From contig CAINXK010000358.1 of NCBI GenBank assembly GCA_903854805.1, positions 1-6,751 on the forward strand: a DNA stretch of 6,751 nt. The letters run 5' to 3'. Shown piece by piece: positions 1-6,681 of this stretch (the first letter of the stretch is position 1; the number at the start of each line of letters is the position of its first letter). The notes beneath the pieces are model-generated. The model had not been told where the DNA came from and searched no databases. It saw only the letters and a list, made by a program, of their open reading frames with translations. The stretch is from an uncultured Anaerolineae bacterium. GTDB taxonomy: Bacteria; Chloroflexota; Anaerolineae; Anaerolineales; Villigracilaceae. The position numbers were made by a program, and so were the translations under genes.

Positions 1-41
1 CAATCCTGGCATGCGTATTATTGCTCTTGTCAATGTTGACT

Positions 42-50
42 AGGCTTCAG
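42..50. repeat. Left copy of 9-bp target-site duplication
   Basis: AGGCTTCAG abuts the left inverted repeat and recurs exactly at 1762-1770, just outside the right inverted repeat. A perfect duplication of this kind is the footprint of a staggered transposase cut, so it fixes the boundaries of the insertion sequence and argues for a fairly recent event. Confidence 0.93.
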
Positions 51-70
51 CAGCAATTCTCAATATAAAA
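51..70 (+). repeat. Left terminal inverted repeat of the IS
   Basis: Bases 51-66 are the exact reverse complement of 1746-1761. Base 67 mismatches and 68-70 match again, giving 19 of 20 paired positions. This is the end distal to the transposase start and is the presumed transposase binding and cleavage site. Confidence 0.93.
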
Positions 71-312
71 CGGGAAAACGAGGGACAGGGATATGCAGGA
101 GGAGGTAAGCAGCCAATATGATCAGGTGTGGTGCGCGACCTGGGTTTTACAGCCTGAGGTCACCCCAATGAGCAGGTGTTGGAGTGCAATTTTGGCGGGT
201 TGCGTAACAATTATTCGGCATCGAGGGCCCAGCCAGGCAAGATTTTAAGGCAAAAAGCACGAAAGTCGCGTACCTTCCGTGTAGGGGTGTGAAAGCGAGA
301 GGGATCCTGCGC
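71..312. other. Non-coding tail inside the IS, downstream of the transposase
   Basis: About 240 bp separate the transposase stop from the left inverted repeat. I see no convincing gene, and no hairpin with a U-tract that would make a clear terminator. Two short imperfect direct copies of a CAGGTGT-containing segment lie near 114-137 and 166-189, and a weak 5-bp stem pairs 137-141 with 157-161. In the transposase frame the minus strand stays open for 33 codons past the stop (down to a TAA at 211-213), which is short enough to be chance. The region may contain subterminal transposase binding sites, or simply be spacer. Confidence 0.5.
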
Positions 313-1632
313 TTATCCGCTGTCTGGCGGCGGAGTGAGTCTGAGTTGGGCGATCATGAAGTCCAACAAATGTTCCCAACTCTCAAAGAAAAGGTAGTGG
401 GTCAGGGCGCGCAAATCATCAAAGAAGGTTTTACGCACGCGGAGCTTCGTGCGCAGCAGCTTGTATTTAGCATCCGCAAGATCCAATACAGTGTGGAAGA
501 GGAAAGCCAGTAGATTGAGGGTCAGCAGAAACGCTGCCAAATGCTGGTTTCCGTGTCCAAAATTATGCTCGAAGTGGTAACCTTTGGTTTTGAGCACATT
601 GTTGTTCTCGTTCTCCACTTTCCAGCGGGTTCGTCCAGCCAGTACAATGGCTTTGACCGTGGTAAGACTGATTTCATGCGAAGTGGCCCAGGCGTTGCGG
701 TAGATGACTTTGCCTGTGGTTTCGTGGCGGGTGGTCAATTCGCACCAGTTCACCTTCAATGCATCGAGGCCAGCTCGCAAGGGAACTTCATTGACGAAAC
801 GATAGGTGTGGATTTCGCCGTTCTTACCCTTCCATATCCGCTCGCTGAATTGCTGCACCTGCCCATTGGCTTCCAGAAACTCGACCATCTGGTACAGCTC
901 GGTATGCGAATCGGGTTTGCAGGTGAAGATGAAATGGAACTTCTTGTCCAGAACTTTCTCACACAGCGGCTGATTACAGTACAAATCATCCCCCAACAGC
1001 GTTGCTTTCAGGGCTGCATAGCGTGTTCCGTACTGCTCCAGCCAGCGTTTGGCGGCTGCTCGCTCACAATCCTGCTTCTCATGCCCATCTTGAGGCACGA
1101 TGAACTCCGGCTCCAGTGCAATTACCCGTGAATTGCCAGGCGCCGCGATCACCGGTGTAATCAGCGTATGAAAATAGGTCGTTTCTCCCCGCTGCGTTCG
1201 CTCAGAACAGTTGGCGCAGTGGATTTCCTTCGACGAGAAGTATTGGGTCCCATCCAAAACGATCAGCAGATTGTCGCGATAACTTCGAAATGCCTGCAAC
1301 TCCCCGTTTTCTTCTAAAAGACTGCACACTTTGGCGAACACCGGAAATAGACGGCTCGGCTCCAGTGGATCCAGTAAATTGCGGATTTGGTTATCACTGG
1401 GGATTGTCTTCAATCCAAACAAACTGCTGGCATTATTGTGCCCGTCGCGGCTTTGCATTTCCTCCTGATGGGCCAGAAAGGATGCTGACTGCATGAAAAA
1501 GACAGAAAATGCCCCCAATACAGCATCTTGGAGGGTGTAGGTTACGTTTTTCCCCTTGCGATGCTCCGGTATAACTTCCAATGCGGCATTCAGGAAGTCT
1601 GTTAGGTTGGAAAATGATAAGCCTTTTGACAT
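313..1632 (-). CDS. DDE-type IS transposase (IS4-like / ISNCY-type)
   Basis: This enzyme cuts the element's ends and joins them to target DNA. From the ATG it has 439 residues. An N-terminal helical region contains HRKGKN and GAFSVFFMQSASFLAHQ segments that I associate with this group. The RNase H-like core follows: VLDG gives the first catalytic Asp (D127), LLGDDLY the second (D215 or D216), and RTRWKVENENNN the Glu (E340 most likely), with downstream K and H residues in the segment LKTKGYHFEHNFGHG. A Cys-X2-Cys pair (HCANC) just after the first Asp may be a small metal knuckle. The ATG at 1632 is preferred because AGGAAAG precedes it with 6 nt between AGGA and the codon. A GTG at 1671 would add 13 residues and is a reasonable alternative. 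There is no frameshift or internal stop, so the protein should be functional. The promoter is not obvious. Confidence 0.93.
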   Translation of the reverse strand: MSKGLSFSNLTDFLNAALEVIPEHRKGKNVTYTLQDAVLGAFSVFFMQSASFLAHQEEMQSRDGHNNASSLFGLKTIPSDNQIRNLLDPLEPSRLFPVFAKVCSLLEENGELQAFRSYRDNLLIVLDGTQYFSSKEIHCANCSERTQRGETTYFHTLITPVIAAPGNSRVIALEPEFIVPQDGHEKQDCERAAAKRWLEQYGTRYAALKATLLGDDLYCNQPLCEKVLDKKFHFIFTCKPDSHTELYQMVEFLEANGQVQQFSERIWKGKNGEIHTYRFVNEVPLRAGLDALKVNWCELTTRHETTGKVIYRNAWATSHEISLTTVKAIVLAGRTRWKVENENNNVLKTKGYHFEHNFGHGNQHLAAFLLTLNLLAFLFHTVLDLADAKYKLLRTKLRVRKTFFDDLRALTHYLFFESWEHLLDFMIAQLRLTPPPDSG

Positions 1633-1635
1633 CTG

Positions 1636-1642
1636 CTTTCCT
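1636..1642 (-). promoter_or_regulatory. Ribosome binding site for the transposase ATG
   Basis: AGGAAAG on the minus strand lies just upstream of the ATG at 1630-1632, with 6 nt between AGGA and the start codon. It is the reason for choosing this start over the GTG at 1669-1671, which has only a looser GGGAAA upstream. Confidence 0.5.
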
Positions 1643-1741
1643 GGTTTTTCGATTTCCCCCAACTCTATCACTTTTTCCCTTTCCCCGGTTCCTTTTTCAC
1701 CCTCTTGCCAGCCTCCTCATTATTCCGATCCTTCTTGTCTT

Positions 1742-1761
1742 TTTCATATTGAGAATTGCTG
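1742..1761 (-). repeat. Right terminal inverted repeat of the IS
   Basis: The minus strand reads CAGCAATTCTCAATATG followed by AAA. It matches the left end at 51-70 in 19 of 20 positions. This is the end nearest the transposase start codon, so any native transposase promoter would have to lie between it and about 1672. Confidence 0.93.
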
Positions 1762-1770
1762 AGGCTTCAG
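1762..1770. repeat. Right copy of 9-bp target-site duplication
   Basis: AGGCTTCAG is identical to 42-50. Removing bases 51-1770 restores the presumed empty site, in which the left flank continues directly into the AT-rich sequence at 1771. Confidence 0.93.
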
Positions 1771-1777
1771 AGCATTT

Positions 1778-1817
1778 ATTAGCATATTAGCATTATTTTC
1801 TTCGCTTAGCTTAGCAA
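1778..1817 (+). repeat. Short TTAGCA direct-repeat cluster
   Basis: ATTAGCAT occurs twice in perfect tandem (1778-1785 and 1786-1793). TTAGC follows at 1806-1810 and TTAGCAA at 1811-1817. An isolated AGCAT at 1771-1775 sits at the edge of the IS. The cluster lies directly upstream of TATAAT at 1822-1827. It could be an operator array, or low-complexity AT-rich sequence. Confidence 0.4.
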
Positions 1818-2028
1818 TTTATATAATGCAAATATGAAAACTATTATCGACCCAGGACGAAGAGTGCGATGTTATGGGTGGATTAACTTGATAGCATTCA
1901 CAAGAGGTTGAAGGTTAGCAACTACGACCAAAATTGTTATGCATCCAACGACAAACGATTGCTTTGGGTTGATGAAGAAAAAGGCATATCCGGCTGTAAT
2001 GCCTGGTTATTTCGCATCGAATGCCACC

Positions 2029-2071
2029 AAAACGATAAAGTGGAGACATGTCTTCCGTCTCCACTTTATCG
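2029..2071 (-). terminator. Rho-independent terminator of the large exoprotein gene
   Basis: Bases 2033-2047 and 2057-2071 form a perfect 15-bp inverted repeat (CGATAAAGTGGAGAC and its complement) around a 9-nt loop. Read on the minus strand, the hairpin is followed at once by TTTT (2032-2029) and then GG, a short U-tract. It lies about 97 nt downstream of the stop codon of the minus-strand gene. The plus strand has no T-run after the hairpin, so termination should mainly act on minus-strand transcripts. The loop flanks also contain the palindrome AGACATGTCT, which allows an alternative fold. Confidence 0.8.
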
Positions 2072-2168
2072 CTTCCAACAGCTTTATCCCGTCTTTAGTC
2101 TGTTTTTGTCCCGCTCACTTATCTAGGACTCGCTCAGAACAAATCATACTCATTTGGATTACTGCATT

Positions 2169-5100
2169 TTACTTTTTCACAGTTAGTGGCAGGAACATTT
2201 GGTAGCCACTCGTTTTTCCCACCACCTGCAAGGAAACCGGTGTCAGGACGGGATTGAGGCTGAATCCGCTCAACAGCAGGTTGCTGCTTCGCGCGCCATT
2301 GCTGGAGAACTGCACGCTCGTGTTTGACGCAGGAGTCAGCGCCTTGACATATATGGTTGCGACATGGAAACTGCCACTTAGATAAGGCTGGCTAAAACGA
2401 GCTGCCGAGAGGTTTACCTGACCGTTAACCCGATCAACCTTGTTATAAACTACCTCAACATTTGTTGCAAGTTCACCTACGCTATCGACTGGCTGCCCGC
2501 TAGCATTCACAATCTGTAAGACTTTAGGATCGAAGTCCAGGAACAAATCGATAAAGTCTGCCGATTGCCCAGTAATCTCCGCCCACACCTCCACAGCAAT
2601 CGTCTGGTTCACGTTCAGCCTGCTTGTCTGGGGCACCAGCCGGATGCTGGACGAGGAAAGTGATATCGAGGTTAGGTTGCCAGGCACACCAGACTGCGCC
2701 ATTACCACCCCTTCCTGTAAGTAGTTGGGGATCAAGAATGACACATCGGCGCCATTGACATTATTGTCGCGATTGACATCGGCGCAGCGGCGGAAATTCG
2801 CCTGTCCAGTCTGCAACAGATAGGATACGATCATATATGAGACGTCACCGCCATTGATCCGATTATCCCCGTTCGTATCACCAGTTTTGAGAGTGCCAAA
2901 ATCAAGCTGGGCTTGAGTCGGCAGGCTGACATTACTCCGCTTGACCGCTAGGTGAGTTTCACCCTTGACGACAATGTCATAGCTGCCGGGTGTAATGCTA
3001 TTCATCTGCACACTAAAGGTCCCACTCGCATCGGTCATAGCGCTGCCACTGTAAATTAACTCGGTCGTGCCAGCGCGGTAGACAAAGATTCCATCTTTGG
3101 TCGCATCGCATGAGCGGCCGAGGCGGATGGGCCAACGAGAGTCCCCGGCAGAGCCAAGCCGTTCGATCGCAACTTTACCATTCAGAGTAACGCCCCCAGT
3201 AATGGTGAGCGAAGTGTTCTCGAGCGTCGGCCGTAGGCTGGAACCATAGCGGATGACATCGCTGATCCGCGAGCCGCTTTTAACCAGTTCCATGACAGCT
3301 GTCTGCGCAGGGACCTTGGCCTTGAATCGCAGGGTAGCCACGGTTTGTTTACCTGTAAAGGTGGTCGTCATATTGGAAGCCGAGACAGACACTTGACCAG
3401 CGGCAGGATCGATGCTGTTAACCACGACAACTGGCAGCAGAGAAGTGTTAATCTCAACGGATGTAGCTGGAGCGCCGCTGGTGGTCACCAGTTCAAACAC
3501 GCTGGTTGGATAATTGAGATAAATATCGACAGTATCCCCCAATTGTGAACAAATATCCACTTCAACAAGTACCACTACAGTTTGCCCGGTTGTTATGGTG
3601 GTCAAGGCTGGTTTAAGCGACATGCGTGGGCATGTCACGGCGGTTGACCCGCGTGTGCCAGTATCTGGCGCGCTTGCTACACTGGTAGACGTTGAATTCG
3701 CGGCTTTCACCCAGTATGTATAGGTTACACCGGGCAGTGCGCTTGTGTCATCGTAGCTGGTTGCCGCAGTTTCAGCCAGTGGGCTTGAAGGCATTGTGCC
3801 GTTGATGTTACGATATATTTGATACTTGGATGCCTCGGCAACACTATTCCAGGTAAGTTTTACCAACGAGGTGCTGGTACCATCACTGGCAGACAGGCCC
3901 GTAGGTGCTGGCACCGGAATAAGCGTGAAGCTGGCGCTGACGGTTTTATCTGCGCTCATTGAGAGTGTGGCCGGATTTTTAGTGCCAGATAGGGCATTCC
4001 CCCAACTAGAAAAATTGTAACCTGTGGCGGGAATAGCGGTGAGGGTAACATTGGTACCTGATAGGTATTTACCCCCGGTACAGTTCGGCTGCGTGTTGGC
4101 TGATACTGTACCGCCCGTACCGGTGGTGATATTCAGACCATAGCAGGTGCTGGGTTGCTCTTCCAATTGGGTAAAGCGAACCCCGCTGAAGGTCACATAA
4201 CGACTGTAGAGCGCCTCACCGGTATTATCATTCAAAGAGACGCGGGCCAGCTCGCCGGCCGAGTAAGATACATCCGCCAGCGTAACCCATTCGTCCGAAT
4301 AATTCTGCTGGTTTACAATATATGGACTGGACGTATTGTTATAACTCAACCAATAGGTCGCGTGGAGGGTATCTTCTACAGCTCCAGCCTGACTGCACAC
4401 CTGGAAATGATTATGCCGGGGGATAAACACCTCAACGCGGTATTTGCCAGCCGTTGGAATGGTCGTGCGCCATTCAGCGCTGTTACTCGAATTGGCTGCA
4501 TCCGGAGAAGTCAGCGTACCGAAAGCAGGCGCGCCCAGAGCGCTTGTAAACTGGACCCAGTAGTCTGAGCATGAGTCGCCTGTATAGGCTGGGGTGAGGC
4601 TGGTTGGCGAATTAAGCACAATTTGGGTTGTACCAGAGGTTTTGAATGACCAGACTACGCTGTATGCCCCGTTGACCAAGTCATTACTCTTGGGGCTAAC
4701 ACGCCAGTAATACAACGTCCCAGGCAAAAGTTTACCGGCCGGAATAGTATAGTCACCGATAATGTGGTCTGCAGCGGTCTGAAAGGTCATCACGTTGCTT
4801 GCAAAGGTAGCGCTCGTCGACACCTGGACATCATACCCGCCACCGGAAGAGTATACCGGCGACCAGCTCAAGGTAGGCGTCAGGCTGGTAACCACTGCAC
4901 CGTTTACTGGTGACTTTAACTCCGCCTTGTTGATCTGCCAAGTACAGGTAGCGTTACTGAAAACCATGTAATATGAGACACTTTTATTCATCGTAGCGCC
5001 GCTGATATCATACTTCAGCGTGGAGAGATCATCAGCCGTCTGCGTCAGGCATTTGCGCCCGCCGCCTGCTGTAGTGGGGCCATGCTCAAATACCATAATC

Positions 5101-6542
5101 GATCGACCGGGCTGTACATAGATCGATGAGGTCTTATCATTCCAACTCGCGTCTAACGGAGATGCGATGTAATCAGTAATGGTGAGCGGTTTACTGTTAG
5201 CACCGTTGCAGCCAACCCCATCATTGAGAGCTGCCGGCGCCGAAGTGGAACTAAAGCGACTGCAGGTTGAGGGCTGCGACTGTGGCGGAACTAGTGTAGT
5301 GAAAAACAGGGTGCCGTACCAGTCTGCATCAAAGTTCACCTGCTGGTCGCCAACCGAGGAAAGGTTGGTGTGCAGCAACATAAAGCGACCGCCGTTTGTG
5401 TTATAGCCATAGCCCGTATTTGAATGGCCATTTTTGAAGGAAGAACCATCGCCGTCGAAGTTCACCACCACAGGGCGGCTGTTGTCAATTTCTGCCGCAA
5501 AAGCATCAAACGATGCGGCAATTTGGGGTGAGGTGAAGCCTGGGTAGCCGCGCTCATGCATGATGGTGGTCAGGGCCGAGCCAAGTTTTGAGAACCACGT
5601 GCAGCCGTAATAATTATTAGTACCACAGCACCAGGTTTCAGCCAACTGACTTAAACGTATGGCTGTACCCGAAACGCTATTCCAGTCCCCGTAATTCATC
5701 ACATTTGGGTAATTATTCTGCGCCCAATAGCCGACTAAAGTAGTCCCAGCCATGGGAGTGCAGCCCACCAGGCAAGCCCCATTTTGGAACTGGAACCATG
5801 CGTGGGGCACCTGCAGCGTCTTGGTACTGCTTGCAAGCGTCACTTGTGATTTGGATTCGATCTGCTCTGTCGCCACTGTTGTACTTAGTTGCTTGCCTAG
5901 CTTCAGCAGCCCAAGCCAGTCTACTTGCGACAGTTGCGTGCCATCCGAGAAGGAAGGTAGCAAATCATAATTATGGTCAAACACACCACTGCGTAGGTTC
6001 ATGGCATTCACGAGCACGAATTCATTCCGTGGTAGCGTTGATTGTTCATCAGGTACATACAGTGTAGCTGGTGCCTGATTCGGGCGCAGCACGAAATTTA
6101 TATCCAAAGGGCTCGTGTAAATCATAGTACTGCGATCCCATACTAGGTTCCACTGCTGTGCCAATTGCTCGATCGAGCTCGCCAGCGCCACTTGGGGAGG
6201 CAGGCCCTGAGTATAAGACGCAATCACACAGTTGCGTGCCTGGATGACCACGTAGCCGTGGATAAGTTCACCTGTTTTCACTGTCAACTGATAAGCTTTC
6301 ACAGTGCCGTCTGTACCCAATAACATAAACGGTACACCAGCAGTAGCCTGTTCCCAGTCCGGCATATCGCCTGCCTGAACCTTCAACTCGATAAAATTGT
6401 TGGCTGCCTGCCGCGCGAAATCTGCAGTGGTGCAGTTGAGAGGGGCTGCGGGGCTGGCCAAGACTGTTTTTTGCAACGGTAAGGGCGCAAAGACAGCCAG
6501 CAAGATGCTAAGAATGGTTGAAATAACAATCCAAAGTTTCAT
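2169..6542 (-). CDS. Secreted C39-like cysteine peptidase with cohesin-dockerin-cohesin modules
   Basis: A 1457-residue exported multidomain protein. Residues 1-29 are a signal peptide (MK, long hydrophobic core, likely cut after VLA). Residues 31-230 look like a propeptide: AYQLTVKTGE, then GYVVIQARN, recall the inhibitory propeptide of streptopain-type peptidases. Residues 244-420 are a papain-fold C39-like domain, with probable nucleophile C261 in LVGCTPMAGTTLVGYW and probable His H373 in NGHSNTGYGYN. There follow a beta-gamma-crystallin-like stretch (452-535), an FN3-like module (541-637), a golvesin-type module (642-795), an InlB-B-type repeat (800-874) and FN3 (877-965). Cohesin 1 (972-1116), a small beta-sandwich (1117-1219), a type I dockerin (1220-1277, loops GDTNGDNRINGGD and ADVNRDNNVNGAD), cohesin 2 (1289-1443) and a tail ending FLPLTVKK complete it. 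The ATG at 6542 is chosen because AAGGAG lies 6 nt upstream and it begins the signal peptide; a TTG nine codons earlier is less likely. The gene appears monocistronic, with its own terminator. The substrate is unknown. Fold assignments come from motif reading; the peptidase, dockerin and cohesin calls are the firmest. Confidence 0.9.
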   Translation of the reverse strand: MKLWIVISTILSILLAVFAPLPLQKTVLASPAAPLNCTTADFARQAANNFIELKVQAGDMPDWEQATAGVPFMLLGTDGTVKAYQLTVKTGELIHGYVVIQARNCVIASYTQGLPPQVALASSIEQLAQQWNLVWDRSTMIYTSPLDINFVLRPNQAPATLYVPDEQSTLPRNEFVLVNAMNLRSGVFDHNYDLLPSFSDGTQLSQVDWLGLLKLGKQLSTTVATEQIESKSQVTLASSTKTLQVPHAWFQFQNGACLVGCTPMAGTTLVGYWAQNNYPNVMNYGDWNSVSGTAIRLSQLAETWCCGTNNYYGCTWFSKLGSALTTIMHERGYPGFTSPQIAASFDAFAAEIDNSRPVVVNFDGDGSSFKNGHSNTGYGYNTNGGRFMLLHTNLSSVGDQQVNFDADWYGTLFFTTLVPPQSQPSTCSRFSSTSAPAALNDGVGCNGANSKPLTITDYIASPLDASWNDKTSSIYVQPGRSIMVFEHGPTTAGGGRKCLTQTADDLSTLKYDISGATMNKSVSYYMVFSNATCTWQINKAELKSPVNGAVVTSLTPTLSWSPVYSSGGGYDVQVSTSATFASNVMTFQTAADHIIGDYTIPAGKLLPGTLYYWRVSPKSNDLVNGAYSVVWSFKTSGTTQIVLNSPTSLTPAYTGDSCSDYWVQFTSALGAPAFGTLTSPDAANSSNSAEWRTTIPTAGKYRVEVFIPRHNHFQVCSQAGAVEDTLHATYWLSYNNTSSPYIVNQQNYSDEWVTLADVSYSAGELARVSLNDNTGEALYSRYVTFSGVRFTQLEEQPSTCYGLNITTGTGGTVSANTQPNCTGGKYLSGTNVTLTAIPATGYNFSSWGNALSGTKNPATLSMSADKTVSASFTLIPVPAPTGLSASDGTSTSLVKLTWNSVAEASKYQIYRNINGTMPSSPLAETAATSYDDTSALPGVTYTYWVKAANSTSTSVASAPDTGTRGSTAVTCPRMSLKPALTTITTGQTVVVLVEVDICSQLGDTVDIYLNYPTSVFELVTTSGAPATSVEINTSLLPVVVVNSIDPAAGQVSVSASNMTTTFTGKQTVATLRFKAKVPAQTAVMELVKSGSRISDVIRYGSSLRPTLENTSLTITGGVTLNGKVAIERLGSAGDSRWPIRLGRSCDATKDGIFVYRAGTTELIYSGSAMTDASGTFSVQMNSITPGSYDIVVKGETHLAVKRSNVSLPTQAQLDFGTLKTGDTNGDNRINGGDVSYMIVSYLLQTGQANFRRCADVNRDNNVNGADVSFLIPNYLQEGVVMAQSGVPGNLTSISLSSSSIRLVPQTSRLNVNQTIAVEVWAEITGQSADFIDLFLDFDPKVLQIVNASGQPVDSVGELATNVEVVYNKVDRVNGQVNLSAARFSQPYLSGSFHVATIYVKALTPASNTSVQFSSNGARSSNLLLSGFSLNPVLTPVSLQVVGKTSGYQMFLPLTVKK

Positions 6543-6548
6543 ATTTGT

Positions 6549-6554
6549 CTCCTT
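6549..6554 (-). promoter_or_regulatory. Strong ribosome binding site for the exoprotein gene
   Basis: AAGGAG on the minus strand ends 6 nt before the ATG at 6542. It decides the start codon in favour of MKLWIVIS over an upstream in-frame TTG. Confidence 0.85.
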
Positions 6555-6599
6555 ATTATTCCTTATCAATTAACAAGCCAATTCTTCACCGGGCGAAAA

Positions 6600-6610
6600 G
6601 GAAAGTTTCC
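6600..6610. promoter_or_regulatory. 11-bp palindrome in the exoprotein leader
   Basis: GGAAAGTTTCC is perfectly self-complementary around its central base. It falls about 60 bp upstream of the start codon, inside the predicted 5' untranslated region. It could be a small operator, but a palindrome this short may be chance. Confidence 0.2.
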
Positions 6611-6681
6611 CAAGACTAATGCTCCGTAGAGCGAGACTACACATATTATTAGTGAAATCGTAATGAAAGAAAATGAAACCT

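Larger units (their letters stand above)
51..1761 (-). mobile_element. Complete 1711-bp insertion sequence with DDE transposase
   Basis: The element is bounded by inverted repeats starting CAGCAATTCTCAATAT and flanked by a perfect 9-bp direct repeat, so both ends are set by sequence. It carries one uninterrupted transposase gene on the minus strand. About 110-130 bp lie between the right end and the start codon, and about 240 bp of non-coding DNA lie between the stop codon and the left end. The transposase resembles an IS4-like or ISNCY-type group that I remember as common in Chloroflexota, cyanobacteria and some Proteobacteria; I cannot name the exact ISfinder family. Intact ends, an intact gene and an undecayed target duplication suggest an element that is, or recently was, mobile. 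Confidence 0.93.
1771..2168. other. Intergenic region between the IS and the large exoprotein gene
   Basis: Roughly 400 bp contain no gene I can support. The first 60 bp are AT-rich, with TTAGCA-type repeats and a TATAAT at 1822-1827 on the plus strand. The middle has only short open frames without good ribosome binding sites, such as 25 codons from an ATG at 1834. The far part holds the terminator hairpin of the minus-strand gene. About 97 bp between that hairpin and the stop codon at 2169 form the 3' untranslated region. Confidence 0.6.

Noticed and set aside
2..43. Possible C-terminal end of a plus-strand gene (reading NPGMRIIALVNVD then TAG)
   Set aside because: Only 13 codons are in the window and another frame is equally open, so there is no way to support a gene.
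541..1131. Long plus-strand open frame of about 196 codons opposite the transposase
   Set aside because: It is antisense to a well-supported transposase, lacks a ribosome binding site and resembles no family; it is a shadow frame.
1672..1741. Native transposase promoter upstream of the start codon
   Set aside because: The minus strand is purine-rich with no convincing -35 and -10 pair, so I do not annotate one.
1778..1817. CRISPR-like array from the TTAGCA repeats
   Set aside because: Units are only 5-8 bp with no spacer-sized intervals; this is a short AT-rich repeat cluster.
1834..1911. Short plus-strand frame of 25 codons starting MKTIIDPGRR downstream of a TATAAT
   Set aside because: No Shine-Dalgarno sequence and no recognisable product; too short to call.
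1908..2126. Plus-strand frame of 72 codons with a TTG start
   Set aside because: It runs through the terminator hairpin, has an unusual start with no properly spaced ribosome binding site, and resembles no family.
4155..4568. Plus-strand open frame of 137 codons opposite the exoprotein gene
   Set aside because: The minus strand here encodes clear golvesin-type and FN3-like module sequence; the plus frame has no family resemblance.
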